The position numbers and the translations under genes are program-made. DNA of 64,000 nt, from assembly GCF_024586455.1 (NCBI RefSeq), contig NC_065922.1, positions 24,672,089 through 24,736,088 on the forward strand. Direction: 5' to 3'. Below, one piece after another: positions 25,256-37,832 of this stretch (positions within the stretch are counted from its first letter, which is position 1; each line of letters begins with the position of its first letter). Below the pieces are notes generated by a model that worked only from the letters and a program-made list of their open reading frames with translations, ran no database searches and was not told where the DNA came from. Origin of the DNA: Bactrocera neohumeralis (Eukaryota; Arthropoda; Insecta; Diptera; Tephritidae).

Positions 25256-25429
25256 TAGTAGATCTTCCATAATTCAAACTTCTATAATTCGAAGTTCTCC
25301 ATAATTCGAACTCTTGAATCAGCAATATAAGTCAAATTTCATACAGCTTTCCTTCCATAACTCGAGGTCACTCGAAACTCAAAGTTTTTTTAATTAGTGA
25401 GATTCGAGTTAGGGAAGTTCAACTGGATA
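25256..25429. mobile_element. small pogo-like MITE
   Basis: The left end reads tagtagatcttccataattc. The reverse complement of the right end reads cagttgaacttccctaactc. The two align over about 25 bp with substitutions, so the segment has terminal inverted repeats. CAGTTGAACTTC resembles the CAGTTGAACCTC start of pogo/Tigger elements, which duplicate TA on insertion; TA dinucleotides lie at both ends. The interior repeats ccataattcgaa-like units and has no coding capacity. Ends are approximate. Confidence 0.6.
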
Positions 25430-25439
25430 TATTTGAGAA

Positions 25440-25650
25440 TATTCTCCGAAAAACTTGAGTTGATTCGAAAAATAGTTGCGGAAAATTAGCGTATACATAT
25501 ATATATGAGATATATAGCTCAGTGTAATCGGCTATCAAAACTTTAAACGCGTTTCTCTGGAAAAGCTGTTTTCGAAGTCGTTGAGAAAAATTAAACGGTT
25601 TGACCGATCATCTTGAAATTATCGCTCGACCTTCTTAGATATATTTGTCA
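25440..25650 (+). repeat. dispersed 'accgatcgatttgaaattt' repeat, copy 3
   Basis: Shows the ordered pieces aatattctccgaaaaacttg, aatagttgcgg, aacgcgtttctctgg, tcgaagtcgttgag and tgaccgatcatcttgaaatt. They match the segments at 4750-4970, 6390-6560 and 29680-29880. Class unknown. Confidence 0.5.
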
Positions 25651-26004
25651 GCTAATATTCAGAGAAATAAGTTTTATGATAAAGATTGTGAATTTTTAGC
25701 ATTTCTGTAGCGAAAAGGAAGCCATTTTGTCAAAGATCGAAATTTTTTATTTATCCTTCGATCATTATATATAACGTATTCATCTCTTCTACTACTAATT
25801 TGTTTAATTTTTGGATTTGAGATAATTTTAAGCAGGAAAATATTCCTCTTCGCCGGACACCTTTTTTTGATTGTCCTTCTAAAGATCGACTACGGGATTA
25901 AGGGAGCCGATTTTTAAAGCAAATTAAATTATATAAACCTAATAGTGCATCCGGCCACGTCTTGCTGTGGTACATATATATTTTATACTATTATATACTA
26001 TTTT

Positions 26005-26420
26005 TCATATAATAAATTATTCAATACGAAAGGCGAAAACGTTTTAACGTTGAAATTTAATTGTGTGTTCATGCAAATAAATTTCATTGGAAAAATAATG
26101 AATTTGAGGCTGCTTTCTCAATGCCTGGTTACCAGCCTTTCTGTCCAGTTAATAGAGTTGTCCGCTTAATAGACTGTTCTTAATAAACATCAACAAATTG
26201 AGGGATTGGCCGATGTGCATCGTTAATGGAAATGTCCGCTTAATAGAGCGTCCTTTTAATAGAGCTTTCACTGTATTTTTTATTTATGAATTATTTTTAC
26301 CATTCTATCTTCTAAGTTGGTTCAATCTGGACACAGTGTGCAAAATTTTACTAAAATTGGTTCAGTAGTTTAGGAGTCCATCGCGGACAAACAATGTGAC
26401 ACGTAATTTTTAAATATAAT
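26005..26420 (+). repeat. composite dispersed repeat with a pogo-type terminus, copy 1
   Basis: From aggcgaaaacgttttaacg (26030) to gacaaacaatgtgacacgta (26387-26406) this segment aligns with 43255-44670 once the insertion at 43582-44530 is removed. Inside it, 26150-26275 read on the minus strand begins CAGTGAAAGCTCTATTAAAA and contains the phrase CTCTATTAAGCGGAC, a pogo/Tigger-like terminal repeat next to TA. Both copies continue alike past this terminus (ctatcttctaagttggttc, ggttcagtagtttaggagt), so the pogo end is embedded in a larger repeat. No partner terminus was found nearby. Confidence 0.7.
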
Positions 26421-26559
26421 GATGGCATTTTTAATTATTTAGAGAATTTAATAGCTCTTCGTACGGAATACTCGATATGGTTCAGCGAATTAAGAGACAG
26501 CGGCTACGCTCGCTAAGTCGCGTTGCCCGAATGGAAGAAAATATTACAGCTCAGCTCTG

Positions 26560-26905
26560 AAAGTACTCGACTCAGTGACCACGACGAGCTGAGATGATTA
26601 AGCTATACCCATCTGTCTATTCGTCTATTTGAGTGTTTATATAAACGCGAAGTAGTCGCACAGATTTTGAGATATTGATCTAAAATTACCTTTGCTCTTC
26701 TCATCCTTTTGTTCCCAAGAAGCTGCTAACTATAGAATACAGCTGCCCTACAAACTGAACAATCAGAATAAAGTGCATGTTTGGAAACTTTTTCATTTCA
26801 CGAGATATCTTCACAAAATTCGGTGCTGATGGTCTCCGAAAAACTTGCCATTGAAGCTGACAGATCAAAATCAAGTTCCTTTAAGGAATCTTTTGTATTT
26901 GTATT
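26560..26905 (-). repeat. dispersed repeat of ~154-bp units, copy E (inverted)
   Basis: On the minus strand the segment reads like copies A-D: gcagctgtattctatag corresponds to the unit start (near 26745), with aagatatctcgtgaaatg and ccttaaaggaacttgatttt blocks around it. The closing section, read in reverse near 26570-26600, matches the aaattaactcagctcgtcg end of copy A. Two units are visible, the second partial. Confidence 0.65.
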
Positions 26906-29679
26906 GTATTAAAGCGTCGATGCAATCATAGTTGGCGTTTTTTTCTTGTTTAATTTTACTTTTGGGGCCAATGTTCACTTTTGAGTGCAGCTTTTCAGTG
27001 GAATTATTTTATAAATATCCAATGCACGCTACATCAGAGTGTTTGAGATTATACATATATGTAGGTAAATACGAAATTTCTTCCAAATACTTAAATATTT
27101 TTGAGACATTTTCATTGATTGCTAATCATTATGGTCGATTTCTTACAAGCAATTTTTTCGGACGTATAGAATTTCCTACAAGACTAGTTGTCAAATCAGC
27201 TGTAAAAGTAAACATAAGTGTTTTCAGTATGCTTTGGCAAATTACTCAAATTATCAAATACTCATAGAATTCTCTTTTTGAGCAGCAAACTTACATGAAA
27301 TGCTTACCGTCGAACACATATATTCAGATGATATGGAATACAACTCGTTCACAATTATCACTAAGTGATATCTGGGCTCGACCATTGTTACAATCGAAAT
27401 CAAAAGAACAAACTTTGTGCGAACAAGAACTGTATGTTTCTTAAGCTGTTGGAAAACACAAAAATCATACCACAAGCAAAAGGAAAAGCATTATTATGTA
27501 TATAATTGTGAATTAGAAATCGCGGAATTAATTTTGAGACCTCGAACATATAGAAGAATCAAGTTCGATATGAACTGATATGGTTTTAACCTGTATGATC
27601 ACTAATCAGCTTGAAGATAATTTCCTTTCTTTTTGAAATAAAATACTCTGCAAAATTTTTTTTGCATTTATTGCTACACAATATTCAAAATCTGGTGCCT
27701 TACCTTCCAAGAATAAAAGCTCTGATAAAATTTTAAGTGATGATAATAAACAACATACCTGGAAAGAGAAGAGAAAATATTATGAAATATTGTGCATATT
27801 ACAATTGAACTTTCTAGTATATAAATACGAATAATATTTAAGAAAATAAAGTGAAAAAAAATCAATTTTTATTGAACAAACCTAATCAAAAACCAAATTT
27901 CTTCTTACTTTTTATCAACATTTGACTTGTACATGGCTGAAAACGGCTGGTTAGCTTAATTATTAGAAAAAAACAAGCTTTTCATAGTTTTTTAAATATA
28001 ACTTCTGGTTAACATATGTATATATGCCTGCATGAAATTTAAATTTTCAACTTCATTTTCATACCTTCAGCTATCATTTTGTGGGTGCTTGTTTCCGCGG
28101 GACACGCTTATTATAAAATTTTCCGAGTCAAACTAATTTGCATGCCAACATAATTAACTGCAACAAACTCAAATATGACACAATTCCAGAATGTCAACCC
28201 ATTTTCGCTGAGAGCAAATATTTTTTTGCCAACGCCATTTTACAGAGAGGCAAAAGCGCGACTGCAAAAGTGTGTGTGTGTATGAGTATGCAAGCGTGTC
28301 TGCCATTTGTAGAACTTTGCAAAGTAATTTAACTAAAATCATTGCCAACTGATTCCGAGGCAGCAAAGAGCAGAACTAGATTGACATGAGCAACAACAGC
28401 AACAAATATAATTGGCATAAATACGGCACAAAAAAGCTTTGCAACAACGAAAAAAGGGAAAACTAGAAAATCAGACACAAATAATATATGCAGAGGACTT
28501 CGGTGAGTGGGTGCGGGCGACACAGTGGGAAAAAGCGAAAAAAATCGCATGAAATAAGCGACAAAAGCAAATTAGAACAAAACAAACGCGCAAGCAGAGG
28601 AAAATTGGAATGAAATTGCAGCGCCACAATTACGTTGTTGCGTCAGCTTCACTTTATATATGTATGTGTGTGTGTTTCAAGCTATGTGGCAAATGAAAAA
28701 AACCTGTATGTGTGTGTGTGCGAAAAAATTCTGCTGAAATTGGCATTGAAGTTGGCTGCGCATACAAGCTTGTTTGCAATGCAAAAACTTTGCCAATTTC
28801 GAATGAGCGCGGAATTTCAGCGCGCAGCAAACACACCAACACCATAACAACGCTTGTGTGCGTGTGTGTGTTTGTGTTCGGAATTTTTTGCAACGCTAAT
28901 ATGTTTTCAAGTGCGTGTGTATGTATGCGTGCGTGCTCCTGCCAACTGCCGTGTATTTGCATGCGTGCTCTCCACAGTCTGTTTGACTTGCATAATCAAC
29001 ATATGTTGGCAGGCGGGGGGATATGTGTGTGTGCGTGTGTATTGTTGGCAGCCGCTCAGTTCGACGCTAATTAACAGTGGAGCAAACACAACAGACAACA
29101 TGTTAATAAAATGCGCTTGAAATATGTGCCACAAACAGCTAATAAGCAAATGTGTAAGGTGGCAGGAAGTTGGACAGCCGCCAGGGAAACGGATGCAGAA
29201 AGGAAGGCACGCTGTAAACGGAAGGATGTGCTAAATAAGGAAATAAGAAAATGAAGTTGGTAAATTGGCAGTAAAGTGATTACGAAAAATTTGTGGATTT
29301 TGTGTTGCGATATGATGAAAATTGGCTGTCAGTACTTTGGACTTTTGATGAGTGAAGGAATTTCTCATTTCCGTGATGTGGTAAGATTGGAGTGGTTTAC
29401 TGTTATAGTGGACGATTTAATGTTTTTGATGTAATAAAAATATATTGTTGCTAAAACTTTCTAACATTTAGCTCATAAGATCACATAAGTTTTGGCAGGC
29501 TTGGTTGAGACCTAGTGTCTACTTTTCATGACTAACAAACACTCATGAGATTTTTTCATTTTAGTAAGAGTTGGTGATTCTATGAGACATTTTGAAGTTT
29601 TTTTGAGATTTTCAACTTGCTAACAAGCGGTTTTAAGGGTTTATGAGTTTCAAAAAATCGATTTTTTATTATCATATTG
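26906..29679. other. no recognisable gene
   Basis: A 111-codon frame (26932-27267, non-ATG start) with hydrophobic character and no known motif lies in AT-rich DNA. 28260-29060 contains many TG/CA microsatellites (for example 28270-28285, 28660-28676, 28855-28875, 29025-29040) with overlapping low-complexity frames on both strands. I see no gene. Confidence 0.5.
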
Positions 29680-30000
29680 AACTCTACAATATCTTGAGAA
29701 TATTGTCCTAAATTTTCAAGTTGATCTGAGATATAGTTTCGGAGATATAGTCTTGAGGCTAGCTAGGCTAAGTTTTAAATCCGTTTTTCTCGTAATTGTG
29801 TTTTTGAAGTCGGTTGGCAAGATTTCTCGAGAACTACTAAACCGATCTTTAAAACAAAATGCTCAAAAATATGGATAAAAAATATTTTTTTAAAACAACT
29901 ATTTGAAAAAATTTCGCAAAATTTTCACTATAATTTAAATTTTTTTATAAAAATGTTTGCCAAAAATTCAATTTTAATTTTTTCCTTCGTCTAGTTCTAA
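29680..30000 (+). repeat. dispersed 'accgatcgatttgaaattt' repeat, copy 4, with A/T tail
   Basis: Contains gagaatattgtcctaaattt, atagtttcggagatatag, atccgtttttctcg, ttttgaagtcggttggcaag, atttctcgagaactac and taaaccgatctttaaaac in the same order as the other copies. It is followed by alternating poly-A and poly-T sequence to about 30000, like the copy near 6390. Confidence 0.5.
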
Positions 30001-30560
30001 GTTAAGATTTTAACTAAAGCACATATTTTTTACTTTAGATGATCCTGTAAGAAGTTATCCTGTCAACACGGGCACATCTCTTTTCCGAGGAAATGGTGTT
30101 CTAAAATATTTTTGTTTTTTTACAAAACTTTCAGAATATCTTTATTAATAGCGTCTGTTTGTAACAACAAAAAATCAAATTTATTATACCAATTTTTTAT
30201 ATGAGAAAAAAATGTTTGAGAAAAGGCTGGTTTTTACCCAAGGAAACCCATGTAACGCCTTAAGACCATAAATTAACAAGATTGGAAAGATTCTGTAAGA
30301 AAACTTAGTAACTTTAAAGTACAGTATATTTTTTATGAAGATTTCTGATTCAAAATAATATATTCCTTTTGGCACTACCAAACCTTTTCTAGGAAAATAT
30401 TTGATGGCTTTTACAAAAACACCAATTACTCGTCTTTGAATAGTTCTTGAGAGACCACACTTTTTTTTCTAAAATACAAACTAAAAATATTGCGACATTT
30501 CATTCATGATTTTAGGCCATTGCAGTCAGACTCGTTGTCACTACGGACATGATATCATAC
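30001..30560. other. AT-rich DNA, nothing recognised
   Basis: No coding family, tandem array or terminal repeat was seen. The sequence may be decayed repeat material. Confidence 0.45.
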
Positions 30561-30599
30561 TCGACTTTGTTATTGTGTCAAGTGTGCTTCTCATCTAAC

Positions 30600-31220
30600 C
30601 AACAATTTCATAAGCAATCCAGTGAACAATCAAGCGGCAATTTATTATATACGTAGCGCTAGTATTAAGCCTGACCACGTTAGATTATGCAAGCAAGCAA
30701 TAACCAGACTCTCAATATATAGTTCAGTTAATATAATATCGTCTGGGTATCCAGTCATATACTAGGAATAGAAGAAAACAAAAGGGCAGACGAGTTGGCC
30801 CACTCGGAGCAGCTGGGAACACAATTCGTCTTGTTGACCCAGAGCATTCAACGCCTTCATAGGTTATATGAAGCAATGTATGCTAGAGGAACATTTCAGG
30901 TCTTGGAACACTAGCAACACAAGGCATCCCACAACGCTACTTTGGTGTAGTGCTGATGTGGATAGACCAAAAACTGCTACCTCTAGGAAAGGAAACTTAG
31001 TACTTCTTCAGAAAACTGGAAAAGTGGATTCGTCAGAATGCATAAGCGAGTGTTGAGACCTTGATACATTATCTTTGCATATACCTAGCTTTGAGTCGGA
31101 TGAGACGCGACATATTTCAGGGTTTCGAATGCTCTAACCTATGCCAAACATTATGTTGCTGGGGTAGAACTATTAGTTATATTAACAAATCCACTGAGTT
31201 TCTGAATAAGACTTCATTTG
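30600..31220 (+). pseudogene. non-LTR retrotransposon fragment: RNase H and C-terminus
   Basis: The plus strand reads NDQAAIYYIRSASIKPDHVRLCKQAI (30630-30705), then, after frame changes, SSGYPVIY with ENKRADELAHSEQLGT (30777-30820). This is the RNase H region with the GIxxNxxADELA block, the first part degenerate. EHFRSWNTSNTRHPTTLLWCSADVDRPKT (30888-30975) is the family C-terminal block (62-codon frame 30868-31056). Weak ESDxxRDIFQGF-like sequence follows to about 31215. Frameshifts are frequent. It is a different element from that at 22060-23523 but of the same general RNase H-bearing I/LOA group. No endonuclease or reverse transcriptase is preserved. Confidence 0.72.
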
Positions 31221-33754
31221 ATTACCATCTGGGAGCATAACGGACCTAAAGATAACCAAAGTGCAGACGCCTTTGGTTTGGCACTGCTGCTACTCCATAA
31301 TGATTTATGAAAAATCCATATAAAAAATTGTATTCAAAAACTCCTTTAACCTTTGGTCCTTAGGAAGTTACGAAGTGTCGGGTATTTGTAATAAAGCACA
31401 TATACTGGACATAGTCTTGGATTTCGAAAAAGCAAGATATAGTTCATTGTTACTGAATGGTTTCGCGTGCGTCGAATGAATTCGCCATAATAATTCAGTA
31501 CTGGCAGTATCCCTTATGCATAGAGGACTGTAAAGTTCGGAAATGTCAGAACTGATTTTCTGTCATGACGAGCTTTTTGTAAGTTAGTACATTTTAGATT
31601 AGGCTCAATATAGCCTTCATCCATTAATTTTCCGAAACTCACTAAACAGTGAGTTATGAAAGCAACAGATCGTACGTTTTAGGTACACCTTAGAAGACTA
31701 TTTTTTCAATTTATTATCAGTTGTTCTAGGAAGATGCAGTTGACTGCAAGTACGAGAAGAGTACCATGGCGTTTCTTTTAACCACGAATGTCAGCACGGA
31801 ACTAATGAAGAAGCATAATAAAGTTTGGCTTTAAGACTCTTTCCAATATGAAATTTTAGTATTTCACTATAAAACAGCGATACATATCTTATAAATATCA
31901 AATATTTAAAAGCAACTATTTTTAGAAGGTATTTTAACACTCAACTCACTCAACTGGCATGCTTTTTTTGCACTTTCTCTAAAGAAAAAGTGTAACAACC
32001 GACCTCAATTAAAAATTTTGCTATAATTCACCAAACAACTCGAAGCTCAAAAGTCAACTTGATCGTTAGCAGTAAGCGCGACCCTAAACATGTGTAAAAA
32101 AATCAGTAAAAAATTAGAATTTCTCTTTAACAATTTCATACCTTTCATATTAAAAAAAGTCGCTGAACAAATTAACTTAAAATTTACCTTAAAAAAATAA
32201 AAATAGCACGCCAATTATTTACTAATCAATTACTTAAGCAAATTACTTGTGCGAAATTTTCCTTTACAATGAACACATTTTACCGCCCAAAGTTTCTTGA
32301 GTATTCTTCTCCTTCACTGGTTGTTCGCAATTTGAATTTCGCTTTTCTAAATAAACGTAAACTTACCACAACATTGACTCTGAAAACAACTTTGCAGACA
32401 TTCCATCCTTAAGAACTGACTTTCCTAATGCGCACAACAACAACAAGGGCAGGAGTCTGGTAGGTTGGTCCCGTTACCCGCGCGGTGCAAGCAAAGTTTC
32501 TGTTTACAAGCGACCAACAAGTTTTTACAACCATTGAGCGCCCGTAAAAAGTGCTCCGCAGCCAACATGGCAAAATGGGGAAAAATGGAAAAAAGCAAGG
32601 TAATAAAAATAAAAATTAGCTCTTAGAAAAACTCCGGCACTTCAGGGAAACTGCAGCGAAAGTCAACACAGCAACTTGACGCAAGTCAAATTAAGTCCAA
32701 TCAAATCAGGCGCAAAGCCTCAAGTAGTCGGCCACGAAATGTACAAAATGAAAATACAAAAACAAAAAAATATATAACCGTACTCAATTTGGGATTGTTG
32801 TTGTTGCTTTGTTGTTCTCTTTATATTTTGCTTAACGGTCTCTCGTTAACTATGCCGCTTGGCTGCGCCGCCAATTCCGTTCACCGGCTTGTTTGTTGGC
32901 CGCTGGCAGCAATTATATATTTTTCCTTTCATTTCGTCTAATTTCCGTTGGCTGTTATTAAAGAGAGTCGGAGACTCACACACAGGCTGTAGCGTTGCTT
33001 TGGAGTCTCATTGGCGCGCTGCACTTCCGCCTGGCCTGTTTATGCTACTTATTTTCTGCTTAACTATTAGCCGCTTGCCAACTCCGCTTTAGTTTGCACG
33101 ATTTTTTTGAAATTTCTTTTGCAATTTTTTACTTTGACTATTTTTGGTCTATTTGGATATCAAGTTTTTAACTGCTTAAGTTTTCTTTTTGGTTTAATTT
33201 TTATGTGGGAAAGCAGGCATGAAATTCCAATTAGTTTGGGAAAATTGAACTTCTAATGGTTCAATGTGTTTTCTTTGTTATGTCGTAGAAAGAAATCGGG
33301 TATAAAATATATGTATTAGGAGTTTTGTATTATGAGAGGTATGGTAAATTAAAAGGTGCTCCTTGAAAAGCCTTTAGAACTCACCACTTGCAAGCAAAAT
33401 ATGAAAAATCCCAGCGTATTTAGGTTATAACAATTATTTCTCTTAAAGAGTTGGAACTAATTGGACATATAAGAGTGAATTAAATATAAATCGCTAACTA
33501 AAAACTGATTTAGCCCCATAGTCTCTTAGGGACAGTTGTTCAGAATGAACCTTCGAATATTTTCTATCTATGTATATACAAACTATCTATATAAATTTGG
33601 TAAAGTGAATTAATTTTTCACTTAGCTGGATCGACAATACAGTATGTGATATAATTTCTTTGTTTCCCCAAATATAGAAGAAAAGTATCCACAGATTTAA
33701 GTTTTTTTATTACTTCATTATTTTATTAATTCACCAAAAAATATCCCTTCAATC
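31221..33754. other. no recognisable gene
   Basis: AT-rich to about 32240. 32400-33100 is GC-richer unique sequence with CAA and TTG tracts. The 77-codon frame 32859-33092 has no ATG at its first codon and no domain. Nothing can be assigned. Confidence 0.5.
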
Positions 33755-34930
33755 TTTATATCCATTTAAGTTTTTTATTCGGATTTAAATTATTTTAATT
33801 ACATTAATTATATTTTATTTAAAATCTATATTATTACTTGCATTTATTTGATTAAATTAATTTTTTATTTAATTTTATTCCTTTTCCAATAACTATATCA
33901 CCTAATTTAATTTAGATTTGATATTAATTTTTTTTATGTTTTAAATTTTTTCTATTATTTGGTTTAATTTTTTTTGTTATTCTAATTTAATTTATTTTAC
34001 TTTTAATTTAACTTCAATTTCAAGTTTAATTTTACTTAATTTTAATTTATTTTATTTAATTATGTTTTTGTATACGTATTTTTTCTATTTTTACTTGATT
34101 TAACTTAAATTAATTTTATTTAATTTACTTATGTTATTTTTAATTTGACTTTAATTTCAATTTTAGTTTTACTTAATTTTAATTTATTATGGTTTTATAT
34201 ATACACTTTATATTTACAACTTTTTAAATTTTGTATTGTTTTTTTATTAATTTTTTTTTATCAAGTCTTATTATATATGTATGTTATTGTAATTTAATTT
34301 ATTTTAGTTTTAATTTAACTTCATTTCATTTTTAATTTAGCTTTAATTTTAATTTTAGTTTTTTTTTAATTTTAAATTTATTTTAATTTTTAACTTAATT
34401 TTAATTAAATTTATATAATTAATTTTAATTAAGTTTTTTTTAAATTTAATTTACTTTTTTAATTTTAAATTTATTTTAATTCTTAACTTAATTTTAATTA
34501 AATTTATATAATTAATTTTAATTAAGTTTTTTTTAATTTAATTTACTTTTATTAATTTTAGTTTTGATATTAATGTTATTTTTTGCTTCAAGTTTTTAAG
34601 TTTTATTTAGCGAATTTCATTTTAATTTAGTTTAATGTAATTAAATTGTAATCTATTTGATTAATATTACTTTCAATATTAATTTTGTTTTCAAATTAAT
34701 TTTCGTTGTTATTTGATTTTTCTAATTTTTTTTATTCTATTTTATTAATTTTACTTTTAACTTTTATTTTAATGTTATTTTTTGCTTTAATTCTTTTTTT
34801 AGAATTATTAATTTTAATTTAGTTAATTTTAAGTTATTTTATTAAACATACTTTTAATTTTAATTTAAAATAAATATTAATTTTACTTTCAATTATAATT
34901 TTAACTTTAATTTTAATTTGAAATTTCTTT
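33755..34930. repeat. T/A low-complexity block of TTTAATTTTAATTT type
   Basis: About 1.2 kb made almost entirely of T and A, with recurring TTTAATTT, TTTTATTT and TTTAAATTT words and a clear excess of T over A on the plus strand. Within it the phrase taatttttaacttaatttta followed by attaaatttatataattaat is present twice (about 34387-34430 and 34475-34520), a local duplication. No frame of useful length crosses it. Confidence 0.9.
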
Positions 34931-37269
34931 TGAACTTTAATTTATGTATAGACATATCATTTCCACTTTGTTTCATGCCACATTTTTTCTTTGATTGCAG
35001 CGAATATTCGGTCCGAAAATGCCTCAGCCTCATTTTTTGTGCAATTTTTTTTTTTCTTTGCCCACTGCTGCACTCATTATACTTAAATAAGTTATAAATT
35101 CTATTTTGCATATCTTTAATGCAGCAAAAATGGCTTCACATGCAAATCGCTTGCTGAGCATAATGCAATTCGTGAAATTAGCGTTGCGCATACGCCATGG
35201 AGACCCAATTTCGAGAAGTGGCTCACAAGTAGTTGGCTGACGCGCCGGTTGCCGCAACCGACATTGCCACCATTAATTTTGCGCTACATCGACTCGCCGT
35301 CATTATCGCTGCAATCAGCAGTTGCCGCAGCAGCAACAACAACAAAAACAGCAACTATTGCAATACTGGCAGCGCTAACAAAATTAATAATCAGAGCAGC
35401 AACTAAAGGCGGCAGCAGCGCCAGCATCCAACAGCGTCAACCAGCAAAAACAGCCGACACACACCACCCTGCTACAGTAACAACAACACTTACGCGGCCG
35501 CATATTGGCGGTATTGTTGTTGCTGTGTTGGTATTATTAGCTTTGCCAGCTTTTTCATGCTTCCTTGCTACGTGCGCGCGTCTAACCTCACTTACGCGAG
35601 TACACACGTACGCCTGTGTACAAGCGTGGATGTGTGTGTGTGTGTGTGAGTGTTTGCTTTAAGTACTTCATGCAATTAACCCAATTGTTGCACTTGCAAT
35701 GAAATTATTGTTGTGAGCCGCCAACACCAGCGGTGCCGAATGCCAGGAATGCGCTCTGACGGCACTTCCGCGCCAAAAACCGAAGAAGCAATCGCAAAAG
35801 CAAGCAAAAAGAAAAATTGAAAAACAACAACAACAGCAGCAGCAGCGAAAACATAAACAGAAATTGCCAGCATAACTACAAGCAAACAAAGTTGCCAGCC
35901 AGCAGCAAGCAAAAGTGGCAATCTTAATGAAATGAAAACAAGCGAAAGCGCAGACGTGCAACAGCGGCCCAGACAAAGGGCGCGGTGGTGGGGGCAGAGT
36001 GCAGCGCTGACGCACAGCAGCTGAAGCAAATAAAAGCTGAAAAGTGTGCAACACATAACAACTTTAGTTGAATGGAGTTGAGATGTTGTTGCGCAAAAAT
36101 GTTGCGGTTTTGGGGGCAAAAAGTGGCATGCAACAACACCAGCAACACACCGGCAACAACAGTAATAACAGCTAACGCAGCAATCATAACAGCCAACTAG
36201 CATAAAAGTGTAGCGAAATTTTTCGGCTGCCTTCGCCAACGTCGCCGCCGTCGCCCGTGTTGCCTGCCACATGCCACTTGCCGCGCAACGCTCACCACTG
36301 CTGCGTTGTTGCGGTTGCTGCAGCCGCTGTTTGCCTTGGTAAACACTAATGCTGGCATTTCCCCACAAATGTGTGTGTCTAGTGTGTCTAGCTTGTGTGC
36401 ATGTGTGTGTGTGTGTTTTTGAGGATTTCTATGTTGCCACATGCAATCTGTGTGCCACAATCTTACACTCTGGCGCTTGTAACTACCCCAGCGCGGCAGC
36501 CTGGCAGCATACGCTGCGATTTCGTTGTTACAAAGTGTAATCGAAACTGCTAACTAACACACGCATACACGCATACACACAGGCATGTGTTTGTGGTAGT
36601 CAGACGCTCGCATGCCTTTGCAGGCGCAATGTGGCTAATTACTTTCGAAAGCCAAGTTATTAGCGTGATTACGGAACGAAATGCATTGCAACCGCACTGC
36701 GACAACGGCATTAAAGACTGCAACAACAACAACAACAGCTATAGTGACAACAAAAACATGAACAACAACAACAGCAATAAGTGCTCTGTGTAGCTATCGA
36801 AGTAACAGCCGAAACAACGCCAGCTGCAGCAACGACAACAATAACAACAACACTAGCGTTCACTTAAATAAAAGCGGAAGTGACAGCTAGTTAAGGGAAA
36901 TGTTCGCAGCATACAATGCAACACGCTCGTACAATGTGCAAAATATTTGCAGCGCCAGCCTTTTGTTATGTAACTGTATTTTTAATTTTTTTTTATGTTC
37001 AATTTATTACATTTTACTTACTCACGAAATATATGTGAGAAAGTTGGCATTTTATCTACTGCTGCAACAATGAGTCCATTACATTAATTAAATTAATTGT
37101 CGGTGGCACTTAATTACTTCGCGAAGTAATTAAAATAAGTAATCAGGAATTTCAACATGCATTGCCTGCACGATCTGCTTATATAGCAGATATAATAAGG
37201 GTTCAACTATATAAAAATTAAGATTATCGGTTGTTTGCTGCTCAAAATATAAAATATTAAAGCGATCGC
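34931..37269. other. unique CAA/CAG-rich DNA, no defended gene
   Basis: From 35230 to 36900 the plus strand is rich in CAA, CAG and GCA repeats (35335-35360, 35821-35848, 36720-36780, 36825-36855). This opens long frames on both strands: 137 codons plus (35249-35662) and 230 codons minus (35676-36368, which begins with TTG, not ATG). The peptides are Ala/Thr or Cys/Val/Leu low-complexity and mutually overlapping. No domain is visible. Possibly unique host sequence with regulatory content, which cannot be shown here. Confidence 0.5.
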
Positions 37270-37717
37270 GCTTTGATTAAAGAAAAAATCAATTTCCGTC
37301 ACAGCTGAAGTGTAAGTTTCCGTATGGAAAGCATCTACCGAAGGTATAAAAATATCTTAATCTTGATTATGAACGGGCAGTTCTACGGCAGCTACATGCT
37401 ATGGTACTCCGTTCTGATCAATTTCTCCGCAGATTGCACAATTAGATTGGGTTATAATCGCTGTCAAATTTCGGCGAGATATCTTGTCAAACTAAAAGGT
37501 TTTTCATACAGAGACTCAATTTTCTGCTGCTATATGCTATAATAGTCCGATCTTAGCAATTTATTCGAGGATTTTGCCGTTACTTTGAGTGATAGTTCAT
37601 GCTCAAAATCTTGAAGATATCTGTCAAATAAAATAGTATTTCATACAAGGACTTGATTTTCATTGGTCATTTTGTGTAGCAACTATATGATATATTGGTT
37701 TGTTATGGATGATTTCG
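37270..37717 (+). repeat. dispersed repeat of ~154-bp units, copy C, left part
   Basis: Unit-like blocks occur at about 37379 (gttctacggcagctacatgc), about 37528 (ctgctgctatatgctataat) and 37672 (ttttgtgtagcaactatatg), with aagatatctgtcaaat and tttcatacaaggacttgatt blocks between. Similarity stops at about 37717, where the I-like retrotransposon begins, and resumes at about 43145. Confidence 0.75.
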
Positions 37718-37832
37718 ATATTATTATTATATTTTATTAGAAAAATATACAGAATATTAAACCTAATAGTAAGGAAGGAGTACAAGCTACTGTGGCCATC
37801 GCCTCCGATATAATTGTATAAAGTTACAAAGT

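Noticed and set aside
26932..27267. 111-codon hydrophobic frame
   Set aside because: Non-ATG first codon, AT-rich context, no known motif; probably chance.
35676..36368. 230-codon minus-strand open frame, one of the longest outside transposons
   Set aside because: It begins with TTG, has Cys/Val/Leu low-complexity composition from antisense CAA/CAG repeats, and overlaps other long frames. No domain.
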